Part shown: positions 1 to 6,261 of the stretch, piece by piece
How positions within the stretch are numbered: the first letter of the stretch is position 1
Layout: every line of letters starts with the position of its first letter
Source: Bacillota bacterium
GTDB lineage: Bacteria; Bacillota; Clostridia; Christensenellales; SZUA-584
Direction: 5' to 3'
NCBI GenBank assembly: GCA_023397655.1
Contig: JAEWTW010000024.1
Location: 1 to 14,623, forward strand
DNA length: 14,623 nucleotides
Notes under the pieces: generated by a model
Seen by the model: only the letters and a program-made list of their open reading frames with translations
Databases searched by the model: none
What the model was told of the DNA's origin: nothing
Program-made: the position numbers and the translations under genes

Positions 1-1187
1 TCATTCGTCTGCGCTGATGTGGCGCTCGGGGAGACACCGCTGGAAGCTTCCGGCGTGGATTGAATGAGGCTGCCCAACCCATCGCCCTTGTTCACCACTA
101 TTGGCTCCTCGGGGGTGGGCTGGCATGCCGTGGTGAAGCACGCAATGAGCAGCACCGGCACCAGCAGCACAGCGGCCAAACGCACGCCGCGTCCGGATCT
201 GCGCGCCCTGAACAGCCCACGTATGCGGCGCTCCATCTCCTTTTTGCCGCGCCCGGCGCTCATGCCCAGTGCATAGTGCGCATAGGCGTCGCGCCCCAGA
301 TCAATGATGGTGTTCATATACAGGCTGCGCTGCCGCTGTCCCAGCCCCAGCGTCGCCCGCACATCGCATGCCGCCTCCATATCCGCCAGCATCATCCTTT
401 GGGATATCCAGACGACCGGGTTAAACCAGTAGACGCCGCGCAGCGCCAGCAGCAGCAGGCTCATCAGATGGTCCCCGCGCTTATAGTGGGTCAGCTCATG
501 CCGTATGCCAAGAGCAACCTGTGCCCTGCTCATGCTGTCCAGCATGCTTTTCGGCAGCAGCAATCTGGGGTTGAGCGACAGCGTCAGCGCGGGAGAGCTC
601 AGACCGCTCTGCACACAAACCCGTATGCGCCGCCGTATGCCCAGTTCTGCTGCGCACGCCGCCGTCAGCGCCGCCACCCACGCGGGGGCATCCGCTGCGC
701 CACGCCTTACGATGCGGCGAAAGCGCACATGCAGCCAGCCCAGCGCCCCGAAATAAACGCCCATACCGGCTGCCCAGACATAGAACGCCATGGCCGTCCA
801 ATTCACGCGCTTCATGGTCGCCGCCGCCGCAGTCGTCACAGCGCCGGTTTGCCCGCCCGTTTCGGCAGCTTGAGTATTGATCACCGCCGCGGGCTGCTGT
901 GCGTATTCCGTCACGGCTGTATTCTCTTTAAAGTTCAGTTCCGCCTGTTCACCGGATGCCTCCGCCACCGGCTGAACGGCCGCCGGTTCCTGAGGCATCA
1001 CGAACAGTTTCCAATCGCTGTCGAAGGTCACCGGCACCAGCAGGCGCGCCACCACCAGCAGCCACAGCAGATAGTGCATCGGGGCGGAAAGTTGCCGCTT
1101 AAAAATCAGTTTCAGCGTCAATACAACCACAAACAGCACCGCGGAATAGACCGTAATCTCCAGCAGCGTTTTGAGAACGCCCGTCAT
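1..1187 (-). CDS. M56 (BlaR1-type) membrane metallopeptidase, C-terminus cut by window edge
   Basis: By family, BlaR1/MecR1-type proteins sense a signal outside the membrane and trigger removal of the partner BlaI-type repressor. The ATG at 1187 shares one base with the repressor's stop codon, and 395 residues are visible. Hydrophobic segments lie near residues 10-29, 37-53 and 130-151. The zinc protease motif HELTH is at 230-234, followed by WFNPVVW (254-260) and EAACD (271-275), which supplies the third metal ligand. A fourth hydrophobic stretch is at about 336-351. The region between segments 2 and 3 (60-125) is low-complexity, rich in Ala, Gln, Thr and Glu. After the last membrane segment only about 45 residues are visible, rich in Pro, Ser and Thr, so any sensor domain, such as the penicillin-binding domain of true BlaR1, would lie outside the window. 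The inducing signal and regulated genes cannot be read from here. Confidence 0.9.
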   Translation of the reverse strand, partial: MTGVLKTLLEITVYSAVLFVVVLTLKLIFKRQLSAPMHYLLWLLVVARLLVPVTFDSDWKLFVMPQEPAAVQPVAEASGEQAELNFKENTAVTEYAQQPAAVINTQAAETGGQTGAVTTAAAATMKRVNWTAMAFYVWAAGMGVYFGALGWLHVRFRRIVRRGAADAPAWVAALTAACAAELGIRRRIRVCVQSGLSSPALTLSLNPRLLLPKSMLDSMSRAQVALGIRHELTHYKRGDHLMSLLLLALRGVYWFNPVVWISQRMMLADMEAACDVRATLGLGQRQRSLYMNTIIDLGRDAYAHYALGMSAGRGKKEMERRIRGLFRARRSGRGVRLAAVLLVPVLLIACFTTACQPTPEEPIVVNKGDGLGSLIQSTPEASSGVSPSATSAQTN

Positions 1188-1567
1188 TACGCATCACCCG
1201 CTTTCCGGTTCAGCTCGTCCAGCAGCGCTTTCAGGTCGGCGCGGTCCTTTTCATCAAAGCCGTCGCGAACCATGCACATCACAAATTCCTTGGCGGCACG
1301 GCTGTCGATCTTGTCCATCACGCTGCGGCTCTCGGCCAATATGCAGTCGCTCTTGTCCACGGCGGCATAGTAAAACTTGTCCCGCCCCAGCTGCGTGAAG
1401 TGCACCAGCCCCTTATCAACCATCCGCTTGATATACGTCGCGTACGTGTTATACTTCCAGTCCAGCTCCGCGTCCATCGCTTCAATGATCCCCGATATGG
1501 TCTGGTTCGGCTTCTTCCACAGGGCGGACATCACCGCCCATTCCGCTTTGGTCAGCGCATTCATCAT
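1187..1567 (-). CDS. BlaI/MecI/CopY-family transcriptional repressor
   Basis: A 126-residue protein, the usual size for this family of dimeric winged-helix repressors. The N-terminal DNA-binding half opens with LTKAEWAVMSALW (5-17) and continues through WKYNTYATYIKRMVDKGLV (37-55), the characteristic recognition helix and wing. The C-terminal half is a charged helical dimerisation region in which M56 partners normally cleave. The first of two adjacent ATGs (1567) is chosen because AAAGGA lies about 11 bases upstream. The gene overlaps the M56 gene (TAATG), so the two are very likely co-transcribed and translationally coupled. The inverted repeats over both upstream promoters suggest autoregulation. 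TACA-N2-TGTA sites are used both by BlaI/MecI and by the copper-responsive CopY branch, so the sequence does not decide between antibiotic and metal or other sensing, although the M56 partner favours a BlaR1-like signal. Confidence 0.92.
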   Translation of the reverse strand: MMNALTKAEWAVMSALWKKPNQTISGIIEAMDAELDWKYNTYATYIKRMVDKGLVHFTQLGRDKFYYAAVDKSDCILAESRSVMDKIDSRAAKEFVMCMVRDGFDEKDRADLKALLDELNRKAGDA

Positions 1568-1591
1568 GGGTATCAGTTTCCTTTCAGGATA

Positions 1592-1620
1592 TAACTACGA
1601 CTGTCGTGCTATTATGTCAA
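1592..1620 (-). promoter_or_regulatory. Proximal promoter of the repressor-M56 operon with second inverted repeat
   Basis: A second minus-strand TTGACA (1615-1620) is followed by a 17-base spacer and TAGTTA (1592-1597). The inverted repeat ACGAC-T-GTCGT (1597-1607) overlaps the edge of the -10. The -35 is perfect but the -10 is weaker than at the distal promoter, and the inverted repeat lacks the TACA/TGTA core, so this may be a lower-affinity operator. The start codon follows about 25 bases downstream. Confidence 0.55.
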
Positions 1621-1631
1621 TGCTTGGATTA

Positions 1632-1666
1632 ACTACAATTGTAGTGTTGTGTGCCTGATTTGTCAA
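1632..1666 (-). promoter_or_regulatory. Distal promoter of the repressor-M56 operon with operator over the -10
   Basis: On the minus strand a perfect -35 TTGACA (1661-1666), a 17-base spacer and a -10 TACAAT (1638-1643) form a near-consensus sigma-A promoter. The -10 lies inside the perfect 14-base palindrome ACTACAATTGTAGT (1632-1645), which contains the TACA-N2-TGTA core known for BlaI/MecI/CopY operators. A repressor bound here would block RNA polymerase, so this is probably the autoregulatory site. Confidence 0.8.
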
Positions 1667-1752
1667 TACCTTTTTTGTCGTAAATTTCCATACAGGATTG
1701 TATCGCGTTTCTGATCGTATATTTCGTGCTGCGTCTAAAAAGCGGAGGTTGT

Positions 1753-1815
1753 ATGGCGCGGCAGCGCGGGCAAAAGCGGCTGCGCCTGCGTTTTCGCTTG
1801 ATTTTTTCAGGATAA
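1753..1815 (+). CDS. Possible 20-codon leader ORF upstream of leuS
   Basis: An ATG preceded by GCGGAGG with a 4-base gap opens a 20-codon frame ending in TAA at 1813-1815. The encoded peptide is very basic, with six Arg, two Lys and three Leu. GC-rich partial inverted repeats within it (for example GCAGC/GCTGC) are followed by a run of six T at 1802-1807. This resembles a translated leader that could attenuate leuS, but Arg codons dominate rather than Leu, and I see no T-box elements. It may equally be chance, since the frame is short and there is no comparative evidence. Confidence 0.3.
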   Translation: MARQRGQKRLRLRFRLIFSG

Positions 1816-1817
1816 TA

Positions 1818-1823
1818 TATAAT
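1818..1823 (+). promoter_or_regulatory. Candidate -10 box for leuS
   Basis: A perfect TATAAT lies in the AT-rich stretch just before leuS and would start transcription near 1830, ahead of the GGGGAG ribosome binding site. No good -35 is present at 16-18 bases: the nearest, TTGATT, is only 14 bases away. A start here would exclude the small leader ORF at 1753 from the transcript. Confidence 0.35.
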
Positions 1824-1860
1824 AATGTTCCAAGCGACATATTGGGGAGTTAATACGAAC

Positions 1861-4281
1861 ATGGATTTATTGCAGGTAGAGAAAAAGTGGCAGCAGAAGT
1901 GGGAAGAGACGGAGCTCTATAAGTTCAACCGCGACCGTGTGGACAAAAAGAAGTACATACTCGAGATGTTCTCGTACCCGTCCGGCGCGCGCCTGCACCT
2001 GGGCCACTGGTACAACTACGGCCTGTCCGACACCTACGCGCGCTTCAAGCGCATGCAGGGTTATGAGATATTCCAGCCGATGGGCTTCGACGCCTTCGGC
2101 CTGCCCGCGGAAAACTACGCCATCAAAACGGGCATCCACCCGGAGGATTCCACGCTCGCCAACATCGAGACGATGGAAAAGCAGCTGAAAGCCATGGGCG
2201 CAATGTTCGACTGGGACTACGAAGTCAAAACCTGCCTGCCGGATTACTACCGGTGGACGCAGTGGTGTTTCCTGCAGCTGTACAACAAGGGCCTCGCTTA
2301 CCGTAAGGCCGCGCCCGTCAACTGGTGCGAAAGCTGCAACACCGTGCTCGCCAACGAGCAGGTGGTGGACGGTGCCTGCGAGCGCTGCCATACGCCCGTC
2401 AAGCGCAAGCATTTGACGCAGTGGTTCTTCAAGATCACCGACTACGCCGAGCGCCTGCTGCAGAATCTGGACAAGCTGGACTGGCCGGAAAAGACCAAGA
2501 TGATGCAGCGCAACTGGATCGGCAAATCCGTCGGCGGCGAAATCACGTTCACGTTGGAGGACGGCGGGGAGTTCACCGTGTTCACCACCCGTGCGGACAC
2601 GCTGTTCGGCTGCACCTACGTGGTGCTCGCGCCGGAGCATCCGCTGACTTTACAGATTACGACCGACGAGCATAAGAAGGCCGTCGAGGAATATATCGAC
2701 TACGCGGCCCGTGCCAGCGAGATCGACCGCCTCTCCACCACGCGCGAGAAGACGGGCGTGTTCACCGGCGCTTACGCCATCAACCCCATCAACGGGCGGC
2801 GCATCCCTGTGTACGCGGCGGATTACGTGCTGGCCACTTACGGCACCGGCGCGGTCATGGCGGTGCCCGCGCACGATGAGCGCGACTTCGAGTTCGCCGC
2901 CAAGTATGAACTGCCCATCGAGCGCGTGATCAAAGGCATCGAAGGCGAGAACGACGAACTGCCGTTCACCAGCTATGACGGCATACTGGTGAACAGCCCC
3001 GGTTTTGACGGCCTGACGGTGGAAGCGGGCAAAAAAGCGATACTGGAGAAGCTGGCGTCCGAAAACAAGGGCGGCTTCAAGATCAACTACCGCCTGCGCG
3101 ACTGGCTGATCTCCCGCCAGCGCTACTGGGGCACGCCTATCCCCATCGTTTACTGCGAACACTGCGGCGAGGTGCCGGTGCCCGAAAGCGAGCTGCCGGT
3201 CCAGCTGCCCTACGACGTGGACTTCACGCCGGATGGCACGTCCCCGCTGCTCAAATCCAAGACGTTCATGAACGCCACCTGCCCGAAGTGCGGCGGCCCG
3301 GCCGTGCGGGACGCGGACACGATGGACACCTTCGTGTGCTCGTCGTGGTATTTCCTGCGCTACCCGGACAACCGGAACAGCGAGAAGCCGTTCGACACCG
3401 AGTGGATCAACAAAATGCTGCCGGTGGATACGTACATCGGCGGTGCGGAGCACGCCTGCCTGCACCTGCTGTACGCGCGCTTCTTCACGATGGCGCTGCA
3501 CGACATGGGTTACGTGAACTTCGACGAGCCGTTCTCCCGTCTCGTGCATCAGGGCGTGATACTCGGGCCGGACGGCGCGCGCATGAGCAAATCCCGCGGC
3601 AACGTGATTTCACCCGATGCCTACATACAGCAGTACGGCAGCGACGCGCTGCGCACCTACCTCGGCTTCGGGTTTTCGTACATCGAGGGCGGCCCGTGGA
3701 ACGAGGACGGTATCCGTTCGGTGCACAAGTTCTTAGAGCGCGTTGAGCGTCTGGTCACCCGCGCCAGCGAAGTAACGGCTTCCGGCGAGCAGGGTAAAAA
3801 AGAGCTGCTGTACGCGCTCAACTACGCGGTCAAGCACGTCACGGCGGATATCGAGATATTCCAGTTCAACACCTCCATCGCGCGCATCATGGAGTTCGTC
3901 AATGCGCTGGGCAAATACCTCGACGCCGCGCCGGATAAGGACGTCTGCGCACAGGCTGCACGCACGCTGGTCAAGCTGCTGGCGCCGTTCGCGCCGCACT
4001 TCTGCGAGGAGCTGTGGGAGCAGTTGGGGGAATCGTATTCCGTGTTCAATCAGCCGTTCCCCGTCTGCGACGAGTCCGCGCTGGTGCTGGATACCGTCGA
4101 GATGCCGCTGCAGATTAACGGCAAGGTACGCGCCCGCTTCGATGTGCCGAACGGCGCGACCGCCAAGGAGATCGAGGATCAGATCATGGCGACGCCGGAG
4201 CTGGTCGCGTGCTTCGAGGGCAAGGCGGTCAAAAAGGTGATCATCGTTCCCAGCCGCATCGCCAACATCGTGGTGGGCTGA
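1861..4281 (+). CDS. leuS: Leucyl-tRNA synthetase
   Basis: Cytoplasmic class I synthetase that charges tRNA-Leu with leucine. The 806-residue length matches Gram-positive bacterial enzymes. The HIGH-type signature HLGH is at 46-49 within SYPSGARLHLGHWYNYG. The zinc-binding pairs CESC and CERC are at 156-159 and 173-176. The CP1 editing domain follows, with its threonine-rich FTTRADTLFG (241-250) and GTGAVMAVPAHDERD. A second Cys-rich insertion (YCEHCGE...CPKCGG) precedes the SSWYFLRY region. The KMSKS loop reads RMSKS at 574-578, and the C-terminus carries the anticodon-binding and LeuRS-specific domains. The ATG at 1861 is chosen over the in-frame ATG at 1825 because GGGGAG precedes it and the protein then begins in the conserved N-terminal segment. 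The hairpin array begins at its stop codon. Confidence 0.98.
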   Translation: MDLLQVEKKWQQKWEETELYKFNRDRVDKKKYILEMFSYPSGARLHLGHWYNYGLSDTYARFKRMQGYEIFQPMGFDAFGLPAENYAIKTGIHPEDSTLANIETMEKQLKAMGAMFDWDYEVKTCLPDYYRWTQWCFLQLYNKGLAYRKAAPVNWCESCNTVLANEQVVDGACERCHTPVKRKHLTQWFFKITDYAERLLQNLDKLDWPEKTKMMQRNWIGKSVGGEITFTLEDGGEFTVFTTRADTLFGCTYVVLAPEHPLTLQITTDEHKKAVEEYIDYAARASEIDRLSTTREKTGVFTGAYAINPINGRRIPVYAADYVLATYGTGAVMAVPAHDERDFEFAAKYELPIERVIKGIEGENDELPFTSYDGILVNSPGFDGLTVEAGKKAILEKLASENKGGFKINYRLRDWLISRQRYWGTPIPIVYCEHCGEVPVPESELPVQLPYDVDFTPDGTSPLLKSKTFMNATCPKCGGPAVRDADTMDTFVCSSWYFLRYPDNRNSEKPFDTEWINKMLPVDTYIGGAEHACLHLLYARFFTMALHDMGYVNFDEPFSRLVHQGVILGPDGARMSKSRGNVISPDAYIQQYGSDALRTYLGFGFSYIEGGPWNEDGIRSVHKFLERVERLVTRASEVTASGEQGKKELLYALNYAVKHVTADIEIFQFNTSIARIMEFVNALGKYLDAAPDKDVCAQAARTLVKLLAPFAPHFCEELWEQLGESYSVFNQPFPVCDESALVLDTVEMPLQINGKVRARFDVPNGATAKEIEDQIMATPELVACFEGKAVKKVIIVPSRIANIVVG

Positions 4282-4454
4282 AAGATTTAAACTTTCACGA
4301 GGGCGCTGCCCTCGCGCTCCCGCTTCTTTTCTTTAAGAAAAGAAGCAAAAGACATGAGAAATGCCTTCGCGAAGGCATTTCTATAATGGGATTCTCAAGG
4401 GACAAGTCCCTTGAGCGGTGGTATGGAGGCAGAGCCTCCATGGTCTTGACCTTA
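4280..4454 (+). repeat. Multi-hairpin intergenic element, copy A (uninterrupted)
   Basis: Consecutive inverted repeats follow the leuS stop with little space between them. A small stem GAAAG/CTTTC is at 4280-4296. Stem 1 is CGAGGGC/GCCCTCG (4298-4314). Stem 2 has perfect 12-base arms GCTTCTTTTCTT/AAGAAAAGAAGC (4322-4346). Stem 3 has perfect 13-base arms AGAAATGCCTTCG/CGAAGGCATTTCT (4357-4382). Stem 4 is CTCAAGGGAC/GTCCCTTGAG (4394-4415). Stem 5 is ATGGAGGC/GCCTCCAT (4423-4441). The right edge reads GTCTTGACCTT (4443-4453). The same stems, in the same order and with partly conserved spacers, recur inverted at 8807-9422, so this is a dispersed element rather than a plain terminator. Each stem is perfect but different from the others, so it is not a tandem repeat. 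It has no coding capacity, and the frames across it are spurious. Confidence 0.85.
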
Positions 4455-4466
4455 TGTATTGAGCTT

Positions 4467-4497
4467 AAGCGGCAGCTAAAACGGTTGCCGCTTTTTT
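4467..4497 (+). terminator. Rho-independent terminator downstream of leuS
   Basis: The 8-base stem AAGCGGCA (4467-4474) and TGCCGCTT (4486-4493), with an 11-base loop, runs into six T (4492-4497). It lies beyond hairpin array A, so leuS transcripts probably carry the array in their 3' end. Its 3' arm overlaps the -35 of the next promoter. Confidence 0.8.
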
Positions 4498-4513
4498 GGT
4501 TCTGTGATACAAT
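4485..4513 (+). promoter_or_regulatory. Promoter of the riboswitch-queT unit
   Basis: An extended -10, TGATACAAT (TG at 4505-4506, TACAAT at 4508-4513), stands 17 bases from TTGCCG (4485-4490), which keeps the TTG of the consensus -35. Transcription would begin near 4520, about 20 bases ahead of the riboswitch. The -35 lies inside the 3' arm of the leuS terminator. Confidence 0.6.
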
Positions 4514-4541
4514 GCGCGGGACGAGTTTTTAAAAACCCGCC

Positions 4542-4584
4542 GGACAGTTCGAAACCATCCTGTCCTAAAATAAAACTAAGGAGG
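4542..4584 (+). promoter_or_regulatory. preQ1-I riboswitch
   Basis: The P1 stem GGACAG (4542-4547) and CTGTCC (4560-4565) encloses a 12-base loop TTCGAAACCATC. An A-rich tail then leads into AAAACTAAGGAGG. This is the layout of class I preQ1 aptamers: one short stem, a loop of this length with a C-rich end, and an A-rich tail whose GG folds back to pair with loop CC as a pseudoknot. The pseudoknot strand is part of the Shine-Dalgarno sequence AAGGAGG (4578-4584), so bound preQ1 would be expected to hide it and reduce translation. The downstream queT gene, for a queuosine-precursor transporter, is a classical target and supports the call. It was identified by eye against the known pattern, without a covariance model. 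Confidence 0.82.
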
Positions 4585-4597
4585 CCGGGCTAAAACC

Positions 4598-4645
4598 ATG
4601 CCCGGGCGGATATCGGACAGATATCTGCACACAATTGAAACATGA
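4598..4645 (+). CDS. 15-codon leader ORF between riboswitch and queT, overlapping the queT start
   Basis: The frame MPGRISDRYLHTIET begins 13 bases after the riboswitch-controlled AAGGAGG and ends in TGA at 4643-4645. This overlaps the queT ATG as ATGA, the typical geometry for translational coupling. queT has no ribosome binding site of its own, so coupling would explain how the riboswitch controls it from nearly 60 bases away. A hairpin CCGGGC/GCCCGG (4585-4605) embraces the leader start codon. The 13-base gap is longer than ideal and the peptide is too short to judge by composition, so its translation is an inference. Confidence 0.5.
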   Translation: MPGRISDRYLHTIET

Positions 4646-5145
4646 AAAAGAAGCTGCTTACGCCACGCTTTCTCGCGGAAGCGGGCATCATCGCCGCGCT
4701 GTACTTTGCGCTCACAATGGCCAGCATCCCCTTGAGCTACATGACGCCGCAGGTGCGCATCTCCGAAGCTCTGTGCGTGCTGCCGTTCTTTACACCCGCC
4801 GCCATACCGGGTCTGTTCATCGGCTGCGTGCTGGCAAACCTCGCGGGCAGCCCCTTGGGGCCTTACGACATACTGTTCGGCTCACTCGCAACACTCATGG
4901 CCGCCATCGCCGCGCGCTACATCCGGCCAAAATGGCTGGTGCCGCTGCCCGCTGTGGTGGTCAACGCGTTCGTGGTCGCCGGCATACTGCAATACTACCT
5001 CGGCATTCTGTACTGGGAATCCGTGCTGTGGGTCGCCGCCGGCCAGGCCATCGCCTGCTACGTGCTGGGCCTCCCGCTGCTGCTCACACTGGGCAAGCAT
5101 AAGCACCGGCTGTTCCCACAACGAACCGGTCAATCGGGCAGCTGA
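4642..5145 (+). CDS. queT: QueT-family queuosine-precursor (preQ1) ECF transporter, S component
   Basis: A 167-residue integral membrane protein, the substrate-binding S component that works with a shared ECF energising module to import a queuosine precursor. Multiple hydrophobic segments span most of the chain. The family signature QVRISEAL is at 37-44, followed by PAAIPGLFIGCVLANL and the conserved GPYDILFGSLATL (73-85). An in-frame stop at 4636-4638 means the frame cannot begin upstream of the ATG at 4642. That ATG has no Shine-Dalgarno of its own but overlaps the stop of the 15-codon leader ORF. The preQ1-I riboswitch 58 bases upstream is strong independent support for the substrate. No ECF A, A' or T genes are in the window, consistent with a stand-alone S component sharing a housekeeping module. 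Confidence 0.92.
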   Translation: MKKKLLTPRFLAEAGIIAALYFALTMASIPLSYMTPQVRISEALCVLPFFTPAAIPGLFIGCVLANLAGSPLGPYDILFGSLATLMAAIAARYIRPKWLVPLPAVVVNAFVVAGILQYYLGILYWESVLWVAAGQAIACYVLGLPLLLTLGKHKHRLFPQRTGQSGS

Positions 5146-5219
5146 CAAACGCCGTCACGCAGGCTCAGGCCATTATCCGCGGGGCATTCATAACCCATGT
5201 CATTAAAGGAGGTCTCACC

Positions 5220-6005
5220 ATGAAAAAAATACTCTGTCTTGCTATCGGCTTACTGGCGCTTATGCTGGCATTTACCGGCTGCTCGCAGCCCGCTGCTGTC
5301 AACGCCCCTGACACCGATGCGGCATGGGGTGAACCCAGCCCGACGCCGGAAGAAACGCCTGTGCTGACTGAACTCCCGGAAGAAACACCCGCGGTCTCCG
5401 AGCCCACCGCCACCGAAGCCCCGGGAGACGGCGGCCTGATGGGCGCCTGGGAGGGCAATTCGTACGTTAACCGCATGCTTGGGTTCTCAGCTGCATTGCC
5501 CGAAGGGTGGAGCGTCGCTTCCAAAGACGTTCTGGAGATGGTCGGCGGCTTTGCGCAGGAGGCCATTGAAAGTACCGTTGATGTATCAACAGACACAGCA
5601 GTGATGCTGATGATGTGTTCGGAAGCCGAATACGACATAGGCCTGATGGAGAACCCAAACATCAATATCACTTACTCCAAACAAAAGTATATAGGTTTGC
5701 TGTTCTCAAGCCCAACGTATATTGAACAGTTTATTGAGCAGATGTCTTCGCTCTACCAGGACCTTTACGACGGCATGTTCGGCGAGGATACACAGGTTAC
5801 TGTCACCGGCGAGTCGGGCGTTATCGTCAACGGCAAAGAATATATCGTGATCCACATTGTCACCAAATACTCAGCCGGCATCATGTATCAGGAACAATAC
5901 ATGACGTCCGTTACGGATGGTTTCCTGACGACCACGCTTGCATACTACGACGAAAGCATGCGGGATGAAATGGCCGGTTTTATTGACGGCATGGTTTTTG
6001 AGTAA
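5220..6005 (+). CDS. Secreted lipoprotein with C-terminal PsbP-like fold, function unknown
   Basis: A 261-residue protein with a classic lipoprotein signal: positive MKK, a hydrophobic core and the lipobox FTGC with the lipidated Cys at 21. A Pro/Thr/Glu-rich linker (about 30-70) follows. The globular domain starts around 80 with YVNRMLGFSAALPEGW, a pattern common in Gram-positive lipoproteins with a PsbP/MOG1-like sheet fold. The rest, including KYIGLLFSSPTYIEQF and a repeated acidic and aromatic character, gives no catalytic motif. AGGAGGT lies 6 bases before the ATG. It starts 74 bases after queT with no terminator between, so it may be partly co-transcribed, though a functional link to queuosine is not indicated. 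The fold assignment is by resemblance only. Confidence 0.82.
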   Translation: MKKILCLAIGLLALMLAFTGCSQPAAVNAPDTDAAWGEPSPTPEETPVLTELPEETPAVSEPTATEAPGDGGLMGAWEGNSYVNRMLGFSAALPEGWSVASKDVLEMVGGFAQEAIESTVDVSTDTAVMLMMCSEAEYDIGLMENPNINITYSKQKYIGLLFSSPTYIEQFIEQMSSLYQDLYDGMFGEDTQVTVTGESGVIVNGKEYIVIHIVTKYSAGIMYQEQYMTSVTDGFLTTTLAYYDESMRDEMAGFIDGMVFE

Positions 6006-6044
6006 ACGCGAAGCGATCGGGTCCTTATCGAATAGATTGCAGCG

Positions 6045-6086
6045 GGACGGGGTTTATCTCATTACGAATAACCCCGTCCTTTTGTT
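6045..6086 (+). terminator. Strong Rho-independent terminator after the lipoprotein gene
   Basis: A 10-base perfect stem GGACGGGGTT (6045-6054) and AACCCCGTCC (6070-6079) is followed by TTTTGTT. It closes the unit that begins at the riboswitch promoter. The stretch from 6087 to 6261, up to the convergent SulP gene, is somewhat AT-rich, and I see no gene or clear structure in it. Confidence 0.88.
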
Positions 6087-6261
6087 ATGCTCTTTCAGCC
6101 AGCTAATAAAACCACCAGTTGCTGATCAGATAATACACAACCAGCTGGCAATATTGATCAATGGAAAGCGAGTGATATCAGCCCTTCCACTATTATAAGC
6201 GTGATAAGTGGCAATATATGAAAATGCGAACGAAGATCGGCACAACGCCGGACGGTTCCTT

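Noticed and set aside
60..1370. Long plus-strand frame of 436 codons
   Set aside because: It lies antisense to the M56 and BlaI genes, whose motifs are unmistakable. The product is His/Gln/Arg-rich low complexity typical of a GC-rich shadow frame.
1568..1860. T-box riboswitch expected before leuS in many Bacillota
   Set aside because: No T-box sequence, specifier stem or antiterminator-terminator pair is visible. The region is taken up by the divergent BlaI promoters and a possible leader frame.
1867..2640. Minus-strand frame of 257 codons inside leuS
   Set aside because: Antisense to conserved LeuRS domains, with Val/Arg/His-rich shadow composition and no ribosome binding site context. The 2650-3549 minus frame is rejected for the same reason.
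4280..4454. CRISPR array
   Set aside because: The repeated units are different palindromes with short variable gaps, not identical direct repeats with unique spacers, and there are no cas genes.
4209..4532. Plus-strand frame across the leuS end and hairpin array A
   Set aside because: It reads through the last part of leuS in another frame and then the hairpins and terminator. No ribosome binding site and no protein-like composition.
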